NCBI GenBank assembly: GCA_030646035.1 | Contig: JAUSMY010000008.1 | Coordinates: 20,746-84,745 of the forward strand | Direction: 5' to 3' | Length of the DNA: 64,000 nt | Source: Thermodesulfovibrionia bacterium | Lineage (GTDB): Bacteria > Nitrospirota > Thermodesulfovibrionia > UBA6902 | Shown here: positions 52,375-61,989 of the stretch, piece after piece | How the letters are laid out: each line of letters opens with the position of its first letter | How positions within the stretch are numbered: position 1 is the first letter of the stretch | The notes under the pieces: model-generated | Seen by the model: the letters and a program-made list of their open reading frames with translations, nothing else | Told to the model about the DNA's origin: nothing | Database searches by the model: none | Position numbers and translations under genes: made by a program

Positions 52375-53511
52375 TCATGCATTAACAATGTCAATCACAG
52401 TCACCTCCGGCGGGGAGAGAAAACGCACCGGAGGCCCTGCTGTTCCTGTGCCTCTGCTGGTATAAAGCGCTGAACCTTTTGCAAGTTTATAATATCCTGC
52501 GTAATAAGGATAGAAAGTCCTTATCGCAAAGTGAACAGGGAATATCTGCCCTTTGTGCGTATGGCCTGAAAGCTGAAGGTCAAAAAGCCCGAGCGATCCT
52601 TTATCAATATCAGGCCTGTGTTTCAGCAGGATTGTGAACAATCCTGTTTTGAACCCTGAAAGCATATCGCTCTCTTTCAGCATCTTTTTCTCTCTGTCCG
52701 GTTTCATGGCGTCGATCGCAGGGTCATCAACTCCGGCAATGTTGATGACATCCTTTACTGTCACTCCTTCTCCGCGAAGAAGCCTGAATCCCGCATCAGA
52801 GATATACTTATCGGCATGCTTCAAGCCTGAATAGGATTCATGATTGCCAAGCACGGCGTATTTCCCCAGCGAAGGCCTTATTGCATTAAGCTCACCTGAG
52901 AGATGATCAATATGATCCATCTCAGCGTTAAGCATATCGCCGGTTGAAACAATAAGGTCAGGTTTTTCTGTCTCAATTATTTTAATCACTTTATCCAGCA
53001 TCTCTTTCCCAAGAATAATCCCAAGATGCAGGTCTGATATCTGGAGTATTCTGATTCTATTTAGACCATTAGGAAGTTTTGTTGTTTTAACGGTAAGTCT
53101 TTCAGTTCGGATCTTTTTCGCGTCAAAAAAACCATATGCCGTGAAAATTATGGAAACTGAAAGAGATACAAATAATATTTGCGCAGGTGAAAGGATAATA
53201 CTTGCGTAAGCTTCACTAAATAACGGGGCTGAAATTTTTATTAAAAGGTTATAAATATCTAAAGAAACAGCAGAAGAGAAGAATATAATAAGCAGTGCCA
53301 CCCACATGTGGCTGATCAATGTTACTTTCCTTGATTGGTTTCCTTTGCCTCTGGCAAAAAAATGTATTGAAAGAGGAGATGCCGCTAAAAACAGGAGAAT
53401 CAGCGACAATAAAAAAGTTTCAACAGTACTGAAATTAAAGACGTCAGTTATCTTATAAAACAGATGTACATGAGCTGCGATAAATACTGTGCAAAAAAAT
53501 AATAAGATCAT
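52375..53511 (-). CDS. Membrane-anchored metallophosphoesterase
   Basis: A 378-residue protein with four N-terminal transmembrane segments (within residues 1-140) and a calcineurin-like phosphoesterase domain: ISDLHLGIILG, STGDMLN, VLGNHESYSG, LKHRPD and LSGHTHKGQIFP supply the two-metal site. This is the YaeI/YkuE-like arrangement, acting at the membrane surface. Substrate unknown. Confidence 0.92.
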   Translation of the reverse strand: MILLFFCTVFIAAHVHLFYKITDVFNFSTVETFLLSLILLFLAASPLSIHFFARGKGNQSRKVTLISHMWVALLIIFFSSAVSLDIYNLLIKISAPLFSEAYASIILSPAQILFVSLSVSIIFTAYGFFDAKKIRTERLTVKTTKLPNGLNRIRILQISDLHLGIILGKEMLDKVIKIIETEKPDLIVSTGDMLNAEMDHIDHLSGELNAIRPSLGKYAVLGNHESYSGLKHADKYISDAGFRLLRGEGVTVKDVINIAGVDDPAIDAMKPDREKKMLKESDMLSGFKTGLFTILLKHRPDIDKGSLGLFDLQLSGHTHKGQIFPVHFAIRTFYPYYAGYYKLAKGSALYTSRGTGTAGPPVRFLSPPEVTVIDIVNA

Positions 53512-53555
53512 AATGTCCTGACTCTTGCAGTGGTATTATATGCGGAATTCATTAA

Positions 53556-56500
53556 TTACAACGCTGCGCTTTCTCCGCGGTCTCGAGAGGCGGTTTTAAA
53601 CATCTTTCGTGTCTTGGCCTGCATCCTGTCCATATAGTAATAAACCACAGGAGTTATGTAGAGCGTCAGCAGCTGTGATACAAGCAGTCCTCCGACAACC
53701 GCAAGCCCGAGAGAGCGGCGTGAATCAGCGCCTGCGCCGAATCCGATCGCTATCGGCAGAGTGCCCATGAGCGCCGCCATGGTTGTCATCATGATCGGCC
53801 TGAAACGCACAATGGCCCCTTCATAGATCGCCTCAAGCGGAGTCTTGTTGCCCTGCCGCTCAGCCTCAAGCGCGAAGTCTATCATCATGATAGCGTTCTT
53901 CTTCACAATACCGACGAGCATGATGATACCGACGAAGGAGTAAAGGTTCAGGTCCTTGCCGAATATGAGAAGTGTTATGAGCGCTCCGAAACCTGCCGCA
54001 GGCAATCCTGAAAGTATGGTCAAAGGATGTATGTAGCTCTCGTACAGAATACCGAGCACGATATATATCACAACAATGGCAAGGAGCAGGAGCATGGCAA
54101 GCCCGACCGTTGATGCCTTATATACCTGAGCTGTCCCCTGGAATCCTGTTGTGATCGAAGAAGGAAGCGCCTTTGCCTCCTTCTCAACTGCTGCAACGGC
54201 ATCACCTAATGGGGTGCCGGGCTTAAGGTTGAAAGAGATTGTCACAGCTGTTATCTGGCCGAGATGGTTAACAGATAAAGGGCCAAGTCCCTTCTTTATG
54301 TCTGCAACAGAAGAGAGCGGCACAAGCTGGCCTGTGTTTGAGCGGACATAAAGCATGCCGAGCGCTGACGGGTCCATCTGATACTGCGGCTCCAATTCCA
54401 TGATCACCTGGTACTGATTTGTGGAAGAGTATATGGTTGAGACCTGACGTGCGCCGTAGGCAGAATAGAGAGTGTCTTCTATCTGCTGTGCTGTGATGCC
54501 AAGGGCAGCTGCACGGTCGCGGTCGATCTCAAGGTTCACCTGCGGATTCTTGATCTGAAGGTCGCTGTTCACGTCCTGGATCATGGCTATCCCGCGAAGC
54601 TTTTTCTCAAAGTCAGCAGCGTTGGCATACAGATCTTTTATGTCCGGGCTCTGAAGCACGAACTGATACTGCGCCTTGGAAAGGGTCGCTTCGAGCCGTA
54701 TAGGCGGCGGGTTCTGCATGAACATCATAACGCCGGGAACACCCATCACCTTCGGCCTGAGCCCCGCTATTATCTGATCGGCATTCAGCTTGCGTTCATC
54801 CCGCGGCTTCAGCTTCATGAACATCAGGCCTCCGTTTGAAGCCACCCTCGGGCCTGCTGCGCCTACAACTGACATAAATGCTTCCACATTGGGGTCCTGA
54901 AGCACTATATCGGCAAGCTTCTGCTGATGACGCTTCATCTCGTCAAAGGAAATGCCCTGAGCCGCTTCGGTAAAGGCAAATATCGCGCCGATGTCATCCG
55001 GCGGAAGCAGGCCTGCCGGCATTATGGTAAAGAGCCATGCCGTTGCCGCTGTCAATGCAAGAGTAACCACAATGGTTGTGCGGCGGAAATGGAGAACTCC
55101 CTTGAGGGTCCTCTCATAGAGGTTGCGCATGCCGTCAAAGAACCTCTCCATGAAATTATATAGCCGTCCGTGCCGCTCTTCTCCCAACGGCCTCAGGAAA
55201 CGGCTGCATAGCATCGGTGTGAGCGTCAGAGAAACAAATCCCGAGATGAGTATTGCAACAGTGATGGTCACGGCGAACTCGTGCAGCATCCTGCCGAGCA
55301 TTCCTGCCATAAAAAGTATGGGTATAAATACGGCAACGAGCGAGAGCGTCATGGAGATAATTGTAAATCCTATCTCTCTTGAGCCGCGTAATGCGGCATC
55401 CATCGGCTTCTCTCCATGCTCCATGTGACGGACGATATTTTCAAGCATAACTATCGCATCGTCCACTACAAATCCGACCGACAGTGTGAGCGCCATCAGC
55501 GTTATATTGTTGACCGAGAATCCCAGGCCGTACATGGCGGCAAAAGTACCGATGATGGAAAGCGGCAGCGCGAGGCTTGGGATCACCGTTGCTGACACAT
55601 TGCGCAGAAAGAGAAATATAACAAGGACAACAAGGGCGATGGTCAGGAGAAGTGTGAATTTAACATCCACTACTGACGAACGGATAGAGTCAGAGCGGTC
55701 AAAAAGGGTGTTCAGTTCCACTGTAGCCGGAAGCTGGCTTCTGAAACTTGGTATCTGCTCCTTAATGCTGTCCACAACCTCTATTGTATTGGTTCCGGGC
55801 TGGCGCTGTACCGCAAGAACAACAGCCCTGACAGACTTGCCTTTAGTGTTGTACCATGCGGCGACCTTGTCATTCTCAATGCTATCCATTACCACAGCTA
55901 TGTCCTGCAGACGCACCGGCGAGCCGTCGCGATAAGCAACAATGATCGCCTTGAACGCTTCAGCATTATAAAGCTGCCCGCTTGCCTGGATGGTAAATGC
56001 CTGCTTATCCCCCTGCAGCCCGCCTGTCGGCAGGTTTACGTTCCAGCGTGACAATGAAGCAGCTACCTCATCAAGTCCGATCTTCCGGTTCGCCAATGCC
56101 TTTGGATCTACCTGAACACGCACAGCGTACTTTTGTGAACCATAGATCTGCACCTGTGCCACGCCTTTGATCATGGAGATGCGCGGCGAAATAATAGTGT
56201 CAGCGTATTCATTTACATCAGAAAGCGGAAGTGTCGGCGAGCTGAGAGTCAGATAAATTACCGGCTGGTCTGCCGGGTTGACCTTCTGATATGATGGAGG
56301 GCTCGGCATGTCCTCCGGCAGCTGCCGCGCAGACTTGGAGATTGCGGCCTGTACATCCTGCGCAGCTGCATCTATATTACGCTCCAGAGCAAATTTAAGA
56401 GTGATGACCGAAACACCCTGCCCATTGGTGGATGTCATGGCATCAAGGCCGGAGATGGTAGAGAACTGGCGCTCCAGCGGAGTAGCTACAGCGCTTGCCA

Positions 56501-56675
56501 TCGTCTCAGGGCTTGCGCCCGGAAGGCTTGCGCGCACCTGAATGGTCGGAAAATCAATACTCGGAAGATCATTAACCGGAAGGATCCGGTATGCAAAGAC
56601 CCCGAAGATCATTACCGCTATCATGACAAGGCTGGTCATGATAGGTCGTTTTATAAATAGTTCAGAGATATTCAT
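53556..56675 (-). CDS. RND efflux pump, inner membrane transporter (HAE-1 type)
   Basis: A 1039-residue proton-driven transporter, 12 helices with two large periplasmic loops. Family signs are FIKRPIMTSLVMIAVMIFGV at the start, FVVDDAIVMLENIVRHME with the proton-relay Asp pair, and GIVKKNAIMMIDFALE in the second half. It exports drugs, solvents or bile-like compounds. It follows its adaptor by five bases and ends the four-gene operon. Confidence 0.95.
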   Translation of the reverse strand: MNISELFIKRPIMTSLVMIAVMIFGVFAYRILPVNDLPSIDFPTIQVRASLPGASPETMASAVATPLERQFSTISGLDAMTSTNGQGVSVITLKFALERNIDAAAQDVQAAISKSARQLPEDMPSPPSYQKVNPADQPVIYLTLSSPTLPLSDVNEYADTIISPRISMIKGVAQVQIYGSQKYAVRVQVDPKALANRKIGLDEVAASLSRWNVNLPTGGLQGDKQAFTIQASGQLYNAEAFKAIIVAYRDGSPVRLQDIAVVMDSIENDKVAAWYNTKGKSVRAVVLAVQRQPGTNTIEVVDSIKEQIPSFRSQLPATVELNTLFDRSDSIRSSVVDVKFTLLLTIALVVLVIFLFLRNVSATVIPSLALPLSIIGTFAAMYGLGFSVNNITLMALTLSVGFVVDDAIVMLENIVRHMEHGEKPMDAALRGSREIGFTIISMTLSLVAVFIPILFMAGMLGRMLHEFAVTITVAILISGFVSLTLTPMLCSRFLRPLGEERHGRLYNFMERFFDGMRNLYERTLKGVLHFRRTTIVVTLALTAATAWLFTIMPAGLLPPDDIGAIFAFTEAAQGISFDEMKRHQQKLADIVLQDPNVEAFMSVVGAAGPRVASNGGLMFMKLKPRDERKLNADQIIAGLRPKVMGVPGVMMFMQNPPPIRLEATLSKAQYQFVLQSPDIKDLYANAADFEKKLRGIAMIQDVNSDLQIKNPQVNLEIDRDRAAALGITAQQIEDTLYSAYGARQVSTIYSSTNQYQVIMELEPQYQMDPSALGMLYVRSNTGQLVPLSSVADIKKGLGPLSVNHLGQITAVTISFNLKPGTPLGDAVAAVEKEAKALPSSITTGFQGTAQVYKASTVGLAMLLLLAIVVIYIVLGILYESYIHPLTILSGLPAAGFGALITLLIFGKDLNLYSFVGIIMLVGIVKKNAIMMIDFALEAERQGNKTPLEAIYEGAIVRFRPIMMTTMAALMGTLPIAIGFGAGADSRRSLGLAVVGGLLVSQLLTLYITPVVYYYMDRMQAKTRKMFKTASRDRGESAAL

Positions 56676-56680
56676 ATCTG

Positions 56681-57793
56681 TCAGTTGTTCTTTATCAAAA
56701 CCTTTGCGCCGGGCATAAGCATCATCTGTCCGTCTGTAACCACCTCTTCGCCTGACGAAAGCCCTTTCTCAATGACAGTCATACCTTCATGTGTTAGTCC
56801 CGCTGTGACAGGGCGAAGCTCTGCCGTATCTTCCTTAATAACAAATACGAACTGCCCCTGCTGCCCTGTCTGCACTGCCTGAGAAGGCACGACCACTGCG
56901 TCCTGTATGGTTGATAAAGCAATCGTGATGTTAACGAATTGTCCGGGCCATAAAGCCATCTCCCTGTTCTCAAAAGACGCCTTCATTTTGATAGTCCCGG
57001 TTGAAGTGTCTACTGTATTATCTATAAATGTCAAAAGACCGTTTTCAGATATCTTATCTTCCTTGGAGAACAATGCCTCGACATTTAATCTCCCTGACGA
57101 CATGTATCTTCTTATCTCTGCGAGGTCATGCTCCGGAACTGAGAAGCTCACATAAACAGGCTGTATCTGATTTATGATCACCATCGGATTATTATCATTT
57201 GCCTTGATGAGATTACCCTGGTTCACAAGAAGACTGCCTGTACGGCCTGCGACCGGGGCATAGATGTAACAGTAACCAAGCTGAAGCTTTGCATTCTCCA
57301 CGGCTGCCTTGCCAGCTATCACAGTTGCCGCAACAGCATCAGCATTTGTCTGTATCTTCTCAAGGTCATTTCTGCTTACAAGATTCTCATTGAAGAGCGC
57401 CTTATACCTGATAAGGTCATCTTCAGCTTTTTTTGCAACAGCCATATCCCTCCTGAGATTGGCCTCAGCTATCTCATAAGTTGTCTGATAAGGCGCAGGG
57501 TCAATCGTGAAAAGCAGCTCGCCTTTTTTAACATCCTTCCCCTCATGAAAGCCAACGCTCAAGAGTTCACCTCCGACACGCGCAGTAATCTTGACTGAGG
57601 AGAATGCTTCAACTGTCCCCATGGCCGTTAACTGTAAAGGCACCGATTTATTGGTCACAGATTCAGTCGTCACAGGGACAACCATGGATTTAGGAGCCTG
57701 TTTCGGCTTCTCCTTTGAACATGCCGTAAGAAAAGATGCAGAGCAAACAGCAAAAAACAAACAGCATATAATTGTCAGGAACTTATTCTTCAT
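56681..57793 (-). CDS. RND efflux periplasmic adaptor (lipoprotein)
   Basis: A 370-residue membrane fusion protein. It begins with a lipoprotein signal (AVCSASFLTAC, Cys near residue 25), then a lipoyl and barrel domain (VKITARVGGELLSVGFHEGKDVKKGELLF), a coiled-coil hairpin and a membrane-proximal domain ending in GAKVLIKNN. It links the RND transporter and TolC-like channel encoded on either side. Confidence 0.94.
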   Translation of the reverse strand: MKNKFLTIICCLFFAVCSASFLTACSKEKPKQAPKSMVVPVTTESVTNKSVPLQLTAMGTVEAFSSVKITARVGGELLSVGFHEGKDVKKGELLFTIDPAPYQTTYEIAEANLRRDMAVAKKAEDDLIRYKALFNENLVSRNDLEKIQTNADAVAATVIAGKAAVENAKLQLGYCYIYAPVAGRTGSLLVNQGNLIKANDNNPMVIINQIQPVYVSFSVPEHDLAEIRRYMSSGRLNVEALFSKEDKISENGLLTFIDNTVDTSTGTIKMKASFENREMALWPGQFVNITIALSTIQDAVVVPSQAVQTGQQGQFVFVIKEDTAELRPVTAGLTHEGMTVIEKGLSSGEEVVTDGQMMLMPGAKVLIKNN

Positions 57794-57814
57794 TTATAAA
57801 TTCTCCTTTCGCCC

Positions 57815-59092
57815 CTATTGATTGCCGGCTACAGTCTTTAAAAGTGTTCCGGTTGCGCGCTGCAATATTAAAAGAGCTAACTGTTGATCATACTGCGCAT
57901 TTGCAAGCTGCCTTTCAGAAGTAACAAGCAGAGTGTTTGCATCCATGATATCTATGCTGTCAGCAAGGCCGTACTCGAACTGTTTTGTAACAGAGTTGTA
58001 ATTGTCTTTTGCATATTCCACTTCCGAACGCAGTTTTTCCAGAACCCCTGAAACGGTTGCCAGATTAAGATAGGCGTTATCAACCTCGACATTAACAGAA
58101 TCCTGCATATCCTGAAGCCTGTAATCCGCCTGCCTGAGCCTTGCCTCTGCCTGCCTGACTTCTGCCTTTCTCAATCCTCCGTCAAATAACGGATAATTAA
58201 TGCTCAGAACTCCGTAAATATTTTCACTGTTTGATGAGCTTATAGACGGATGATCCTCTTTCTTTGAATACACTCCTTCAACTGAAAGGCTCGGCCAGTA
58301 TAAGCCCTTTGTATATTTGATCTGCTTGTCAGCGATCTCTTTCTGAAGGCCAGAACTTTTCAACTCCGCCCGTTCCGATAATGCTGTCTGCTTCAGGCTG
58401 TCAAGAGTCATTGTTGATATTGCATACGGCTGATCTTCTTTCAGATCGAAATCATTGCTGATCCCGACGGTTCGTGCAAGGAGCACCTTTGTGAATTTCA
58501 GCGCATTGTCTGCCCTTATCAGATCCGACTGCGCGCCTGAGAGCTCTGCTTCAGCCCGCAGAAGAACTGTCTTGGTGCTCTCGCCGACCTTGAGCCGTAT
58601 CTTTGCTGCATCCCTGTGTTTTGTCAGCCTTTCTACATTGGCATTTATTATCTCAAGCGCCTTCTTTGATTTGAGCACGTCATAATACGAAGTGGCAACG
58701 CTTAGTAAATAATTCCCCCTGACCGTATCAAGATCAAACCTGCTCTTTACAATCGTCTCTTTTGCTATGTCCATGGCTGTCAATTCCCTGCCGCTCATTG
58801 AGATGGACTGGCCCAACTTCAAACCCCACGCAGTGCTGTTATCAGGCAGTGAGCTGCCGCTATTGCTGTATTCAGTGCTGCTTCCGAATGCTGAGAGCGC
58901 AGGTGTCAGCACTGCCGTAGCCCTGTCTTTGTCGCGTTCAGAAAGATAAAGCTCTTCCTCTGCTATCTTGATGCTCTTGCTTCGCTCAAGCGCGATTGAA
59001 TAAAGCTCGCTGAGGCTGTACTCCTGCGCCGGCAATGTCACGGGAACTGCGGCCATAAATAAAAACAGAAACAGAAGAGTTCGTTTCATCAT
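57815..59092 (-). CDS. TolC-type outer membrane channel
   Basis: A 425-residue outer membrane efflux protein with a signal peptide (about residues 1-22) and two structural repeats of long helices (KSIKIAEEELYLSERDKDRA and AEVRQAEARLRQADYRLQD are typical). It ends in LLKTVAGNQ. It overlaps the tetR gene by four bases, so the regulator and pump are one transcript. Confidence 0.93.
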   Translation of the reverse strand: MMKRTLLFLFLFMAAVPVTLPAQEYSLSELYSIALERSKSIKIAEEELYLSERDKDRATAVLTPALSAFGSSTEYSNSGSSLPDNSTAWGLKLGQSISMSGRELTAMDIAKETIVKSRFDLDTVRGNYLLSVATSYYDVLKSKKALEIINANVERLTKHRDAAKIRLKVGESTKTVLLRAEAELSGAQSDLIRADNALKFTKVLLARTVGISNDFDLKEDQPYAISTMTLDSLKQTALSERAELKSSGLQKEIADKQIKYTKGLYWPSLSVEGVYSKKEDHPSISSSNSENIYGVLSINYPLFDGGLRKAEVRQAEARLRQADYRLQDMQDSVNVEVDNAYLNLATVSGVLEKLRSEVEYAKDNYNSVTKQFEYGLADSIDIMDANTLLVTSERQLANAQYDQQLALLILQRATGTLLKTVAGNQ

Positions 59093-59670
59093 ATCGTATC
59101 CTTCCTTATCCCTTTAGTTATCAGATCATAAAGCGAGTCGCCCATCTTTTTTTCATCCCCTGTCTCAAACCTGAGCCTCAACAGGATGCCGCCTCTTATA
59201 CACGCGAATATCATCAAGGCTGTATCATCAATATCAAGAGGCCTGAAATCTTTGCTCTTTATCCCGGCTTTAAGAATATCCATTATTATGTCGTGCTGTG
59301 TCTTTAAAAAGTTTTTCCTGAACGGCTTTAAAAACGGCATGTCATGTTCCTTGATTAAAAGAGAGATGAGCTGCTTCTTTTTAAAAGCGACTTCAAGGTT
59401 TGTATCAATATATATTTTTAACGCCTTGAGCGGCGGCTGCGAAGAAAGGCTTTTTGTAAACTCGCTGAAATCCTTTGTCTGATCCTTTATCAGCTCAAGG
59501 CAGACTTCCTCTTTACTTTTGAACCTCAGGTAAAGCGCGCCGACACTAAGCCCGACCTCCTGCGCTATATCGGTCATCTTCGTGCCAGAATATCCCTTTG
59601 AAGAAAAGAGCTTCAGAGCAGCCTTCAATACCCTTGTTTTGGAAACATTATTAGATGAACGCTGATTCAT
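59089..59670 (-). CDS. TetR/AcrR-family repressor
   Basis: A 193-residue regulator with an N-terminal HTH (GTKMTDIAQEVGLSVGALYL, about residues 32-51) and a helical ligand-binding domain. It is the first gene of the operon that encodes the RND pump. A palindrome over the transcription start suggests it represses itself and the pump until a substrate binds. Confidence 0.93.
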   Translation of the reverse strand: MNQRSSNNVSKTRVLKAALKLFSSKGYSGTKMTDIAQEVGLSVGALYLRFKSKEEVCLELIKDQTKDFSEFTKSLSSQPPLKALKIYIDTNLEVAFKKKQLISLLIKEHDMPFLKPFRKNFLKTQHDIIMDILKAGIKSKDFRPLDIDDTALMIFACIRGGILLRLRFETGDEKKMGDSLYDLITKGIRKDTI

Positions 59671-59671
59671 A

Positions 59672-59685
59672 TGAACGATGGTTCA
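59672..59685. promoter_or_regulatory. Operator candidate for the TetR-type repressor
   Basis: TGAAC-GATG-GTTCA, a perfect five-base inverted repeat that begins two bases upstream of the tetR start codon and lies between the -10 box and the ATG, covering the likely transcription start. Confidence 0.55.
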
Positions 59686-59686
59686 G

Positions 59687-59714
59687 TTTATAACAGTTGC
59701 GAAGGGGATGTCAA
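59687..59714 (-). promoter_or_regulatory. Sigma-70 promoter of the tetR-RND operon
   Basis: On the minus strand, TTGACA (59714-59709), 16 bases, TATAAA (59692-59687), just upstream of the operator. The leader would be very short (about 10 bases). Confidence 0.65.
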
Positions 59715-59814
59715 ACAGGATGGTTGGAATTTATATGCAGCTTGTTATGCCATGACCTGCGGCTTCCAGCACTTGGTCAATATGTTCTACTTTTGTCTCG
59801 GATTTGTTCATAAA

Positions 59815-60702
59815 TTATTTTTGCTTCTGCTTTACGCCAATCTTCCAGATGCCTTTTTCAAGAAAGGCTTCTATGGTTTGGCGGTTTGCCTTATTTATCA
59901 AATTCGAGTGTGATACTTTATGCTTTTTTGCATATTCAACAAGCGTCATGATGTGCGCGCCTTCCAGATAGGCAAGCCTCTTGTGATAACTGTTAGTAAG
60001 CGCCTTGCCGACTATTTCCTCCATGATCTTTGCAGCGCCTTTTTCGTCAAATTCCTTAAACGCCTCGTAATACATTTTCCTGTCAATGAATTTAATATTT
60101 ACCGGCACAAAACCTTCCCGTATAAGCAGATAATTATTCAGTACTCTTCCGATGCGGCCATTGCCGTCAACAAACGGGTGTGTGTGTTCAAAAGTAAGAT
60201 GCAGCAGCGCAATACGTTTTATAATATTTTCATGGCTGTCAGCGTTATACCTCGCAAGCATTTTTTCCAATCTTCCATCCACTTCTTTCGGGTCCGGCGC
60301 AATGTGGCTGGCAACCCTGACCCATTCACCGTCCTTGCGAAATCTTCCGGCGATATCATCCCGGATATTCGCTATAAGCATTTTGTGAAGCGACAGAATA
60401 ACCTCAAGAGTCAGCTCTTGCTCTTTGGCTTTTGTATCGATATATGAAACTACACGCGCAAGATTTTTGGCTTCAAAGATTTCTCTCTCGGTTATGTATC
60501 TGTCCAGGTCTATTTGCAAAAGGATTTTTTCTGTTTCTTCAAGAGTGAGGGTGCTGTTCTCGATGGCATTGGAGTTATACACCTGCTCAGCGACCTCTGC
60601 TTCGCTCAGTAATTTTATAAGCGATTGTTTCCCGGCAGACGCGGCATAATACCGCTCTCTGAGGCGGCTGATTGTATTAAATACGTGTAATACTTTTGCC
60701 AT
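59815..60702 (-). CDS. Fic-domain AMP-transferase
   Basis: A 295-residue Fic protein. The catalytic motif is intact: HPFVDGNGRIGR (about residues 175-186), which modifies target proteins by adding AMP or a related group. An inhibitory-helix motif of the S/T-x3-E-G/N type is seen upstream in SNAIEN (about residues 44-49), so this is a class II, self-inhibited Fic protein. The C-terminal 50 residues look like a winged-helix or DNA-binding tail. It may start without a leader. Not paired with a clear antitoxin gene. Confidence 0.9.
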   Translation of the reverse strand: MAKVLHVFNTISRLRERYYAASAGKQSLIKLLSEAEVAEQVYNSNAIENSTLTLEETEKILLQIDLDRYITEREIFEAKNLARVVSYIDTKAKEQELTLEVILSLHKMLIANIRDDIAGRFRKDGEWVRVASHIAPDPKEVDGRLEKMLARYNADSHENIIKRIALLHLTFEHTHPFVDGNGRIGRVLNNYLLIREGFVPVNIKFIDRKMYYEAFKEFDEKGAAKIMEEIVGKALTNSYHKRLAYLEGAHIMTLVEYAKKHKVSHSNLINKANRQTIEAFLEKGIWKIGVKQKQK

Positions 60703-60709
60703 AGCTTAA

Positions 60710-60737
60710 AGTATATACAAATTCACTCTTTTGTCAA
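60710..60737 (-). promoter_or_regulatory. Promoter of the Fic gene (probably leaderless)
   Basis: On the minus strand, TTGACA (60737-60732), 16 bases, TATACT (60715-60710). The -10 ends seven bases before the start codon, so transcription should begin at or next to the A of ATG 60702. No ribosome site is visible. Confidence 0.65.
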
Positions 60738-60743
60738 CATAAC

Positions 60744-60778
60744 CGTGAAAAACCCACAATAAACTGACATTTTTCACG
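60744..60778. repeat. Inverted repeat upstream of the Fic promoter
   Basis: CGTGAAAAA (60744-60752) and TTTTTCACG (60770-60778), nine-base perfect arms around 17 bases, next to the -35. It could be an operator or the remains of a hairpin. Confidence 0.4.
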
Positions 60779-60842
60779 ATTTTGAGCTACAACTCAACAG
60801 GAGATTCATTAAATAAATATACAAAAAAAAGGAAAGAACGCT

Positions 60843-61751
60843 TTACTCACCGAACAAGGCATCAACAAACTCCTGAGGGTTGAAGTCCTGAAGGTCTTCG
60901 ACAGCCTCACCCACGCCGATCAGTTTGACTGGTATCCCGAGCTCTTTATTTATTGCGATTATGATGCCGCCCTTTGCAGTGCCGTCAAGCTTTGTGAGCG
61001 CTATGCCTGTCACGCCGACGGTCTCATTGAACATCCTTGCCTGGTTTATCGCATTCTGCCCTGATGTCGAGTCAACTACGAGAAGCACTTCATGAGGTGC
61101 AGAGGCATGTTCTTTAGCTATAACGCGTTTTATTTTTTTAAGCTCTTCCATGAGATTTGATTTAGTATGAAGCCTGCCGGCGGTGTCGATTATCACAACA
61201 TCAACACCTTTTGACTTTGCAGAGGCTATAGCGTCAAATGCTACAGCTGCGGGGTCTGCTCCGCTGCGGTGCTTTATGATATTCGCGCCGGCCCTGTCAG
61301 CCCATATCTCAAGCTGTTCGATCGCAGCAGCCCTGAATGTATCACCTGCGGCAAGGGTCACTGAAAAACCATGATCAGTAAAACGCCGGGCAAGCTTTCC
61401 GATGGTGGTCGTCTTGCCTACGCCATTGACCCCGACGGTCAGTATCACATACGGTTTTTCTCCTGAACACATTAAAGCGGGTCCCTGCTTCAGTATCTTC
61501 TTCACTTCCGCTTTGAATGCAGCAACAAGGTCCTTCTCATTTTTGATGCTGTCCTGCCTGGCCCTTTCCCTTAAGGCTCCTGTTATTGCACCGGCAGCCA
61601 GAGGCCCTATATCAGCCATGATGAGCAGGTCTTCAAATTCATCAAGAAGGGCGTCATCCACCTTTCTTCCCTTAGCGAGCTTTTCAGTGTCTTCTATAAG
61701 AAACTTCTTGGTCTTTAATAGTCCATTTTTAAGCTTTTCAAAAAAACCCAC
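60843..61751 (-). CDS. ftsY: Signal recognition particle receptor
   Basis: SRP receptor GTPase that docks ribosome-SRP complexes at the membrane. At 302 residues it is a short FtsY lacking the long acidic A domain. The helical N domain is followed by the G domain with GVNGVGKTTTIGKLARRF, DTFRAAAIEQLE, DTAGRLH and ALTKLDGTAKGG, and the C-terminal GVGEAVEDLQDFNPQEF. Not overlapping with neighbours. Confidence 0.97.
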   Translation of the reverse strand: MGFFEKLKNGLLKTKKFLIEDTEKLAKGRKVDDALLDEFEDLLIMADIGPLAAGAITGALRERARQDSIKNEKDLVAAFKAEVKKILKQGPALMCSGEKPYVILTVGVNGVGKTTTIGKLARRFTDHGFSVTLAAGDTFRAAAIEQLEIWADRAGANIIKHRSGADPAAVAFDAIASAKSKGVDVVIIDTAGRLHTKSNLMEELKKIKRVIAKEHASAPHEVLLVVDSTSGQNAINQARMFNETVGVTGIALTKLDGTAKGGIIIAINKELGIPVKLIGVGEAVEDLQDFNPQEFVDALFGE

Positions 61752-61925
61752 GATATTCTCCTGAAAAATAATTTAATTTTACCCATACATCGGGGAACAG
61801 CTAAAAGGAGATATTATCATAACGCCCCCCGCCCCCTCTTAACTTAAGATGGGGATATGAAAATATCAGTAAAAACAACCGTGGAATTTTAACAGGTTTG
61901 GATAAGAAATTGATATATCAGGAAG

Positions 61926-61958
61926 AGAAAAAAAGAAAGGCAGGATCTCTCCTGCCTT
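61926..61958 (-). terminator. Terminator after atpE
   Basis: On the minus strand, AAGGCAGGA and TCCTGCCTT form a perfect nine-base stem with a four-base loop, followed by a T-rich tract (the A run at 61928-61934 on the + strand). Confidence 0.85.
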
Positions 61959-61989
61959 CCCATGACTGATTTATTAGTGAGCCTTTTCT

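Noticed and set aside
59671..59913. 80-residue open frame on the plus strand between tetR and the Fic gene
   Set aside because: It lies over the tetR promoter and the Fic 3' end, has no ribosome site and looks like a shadow frame.
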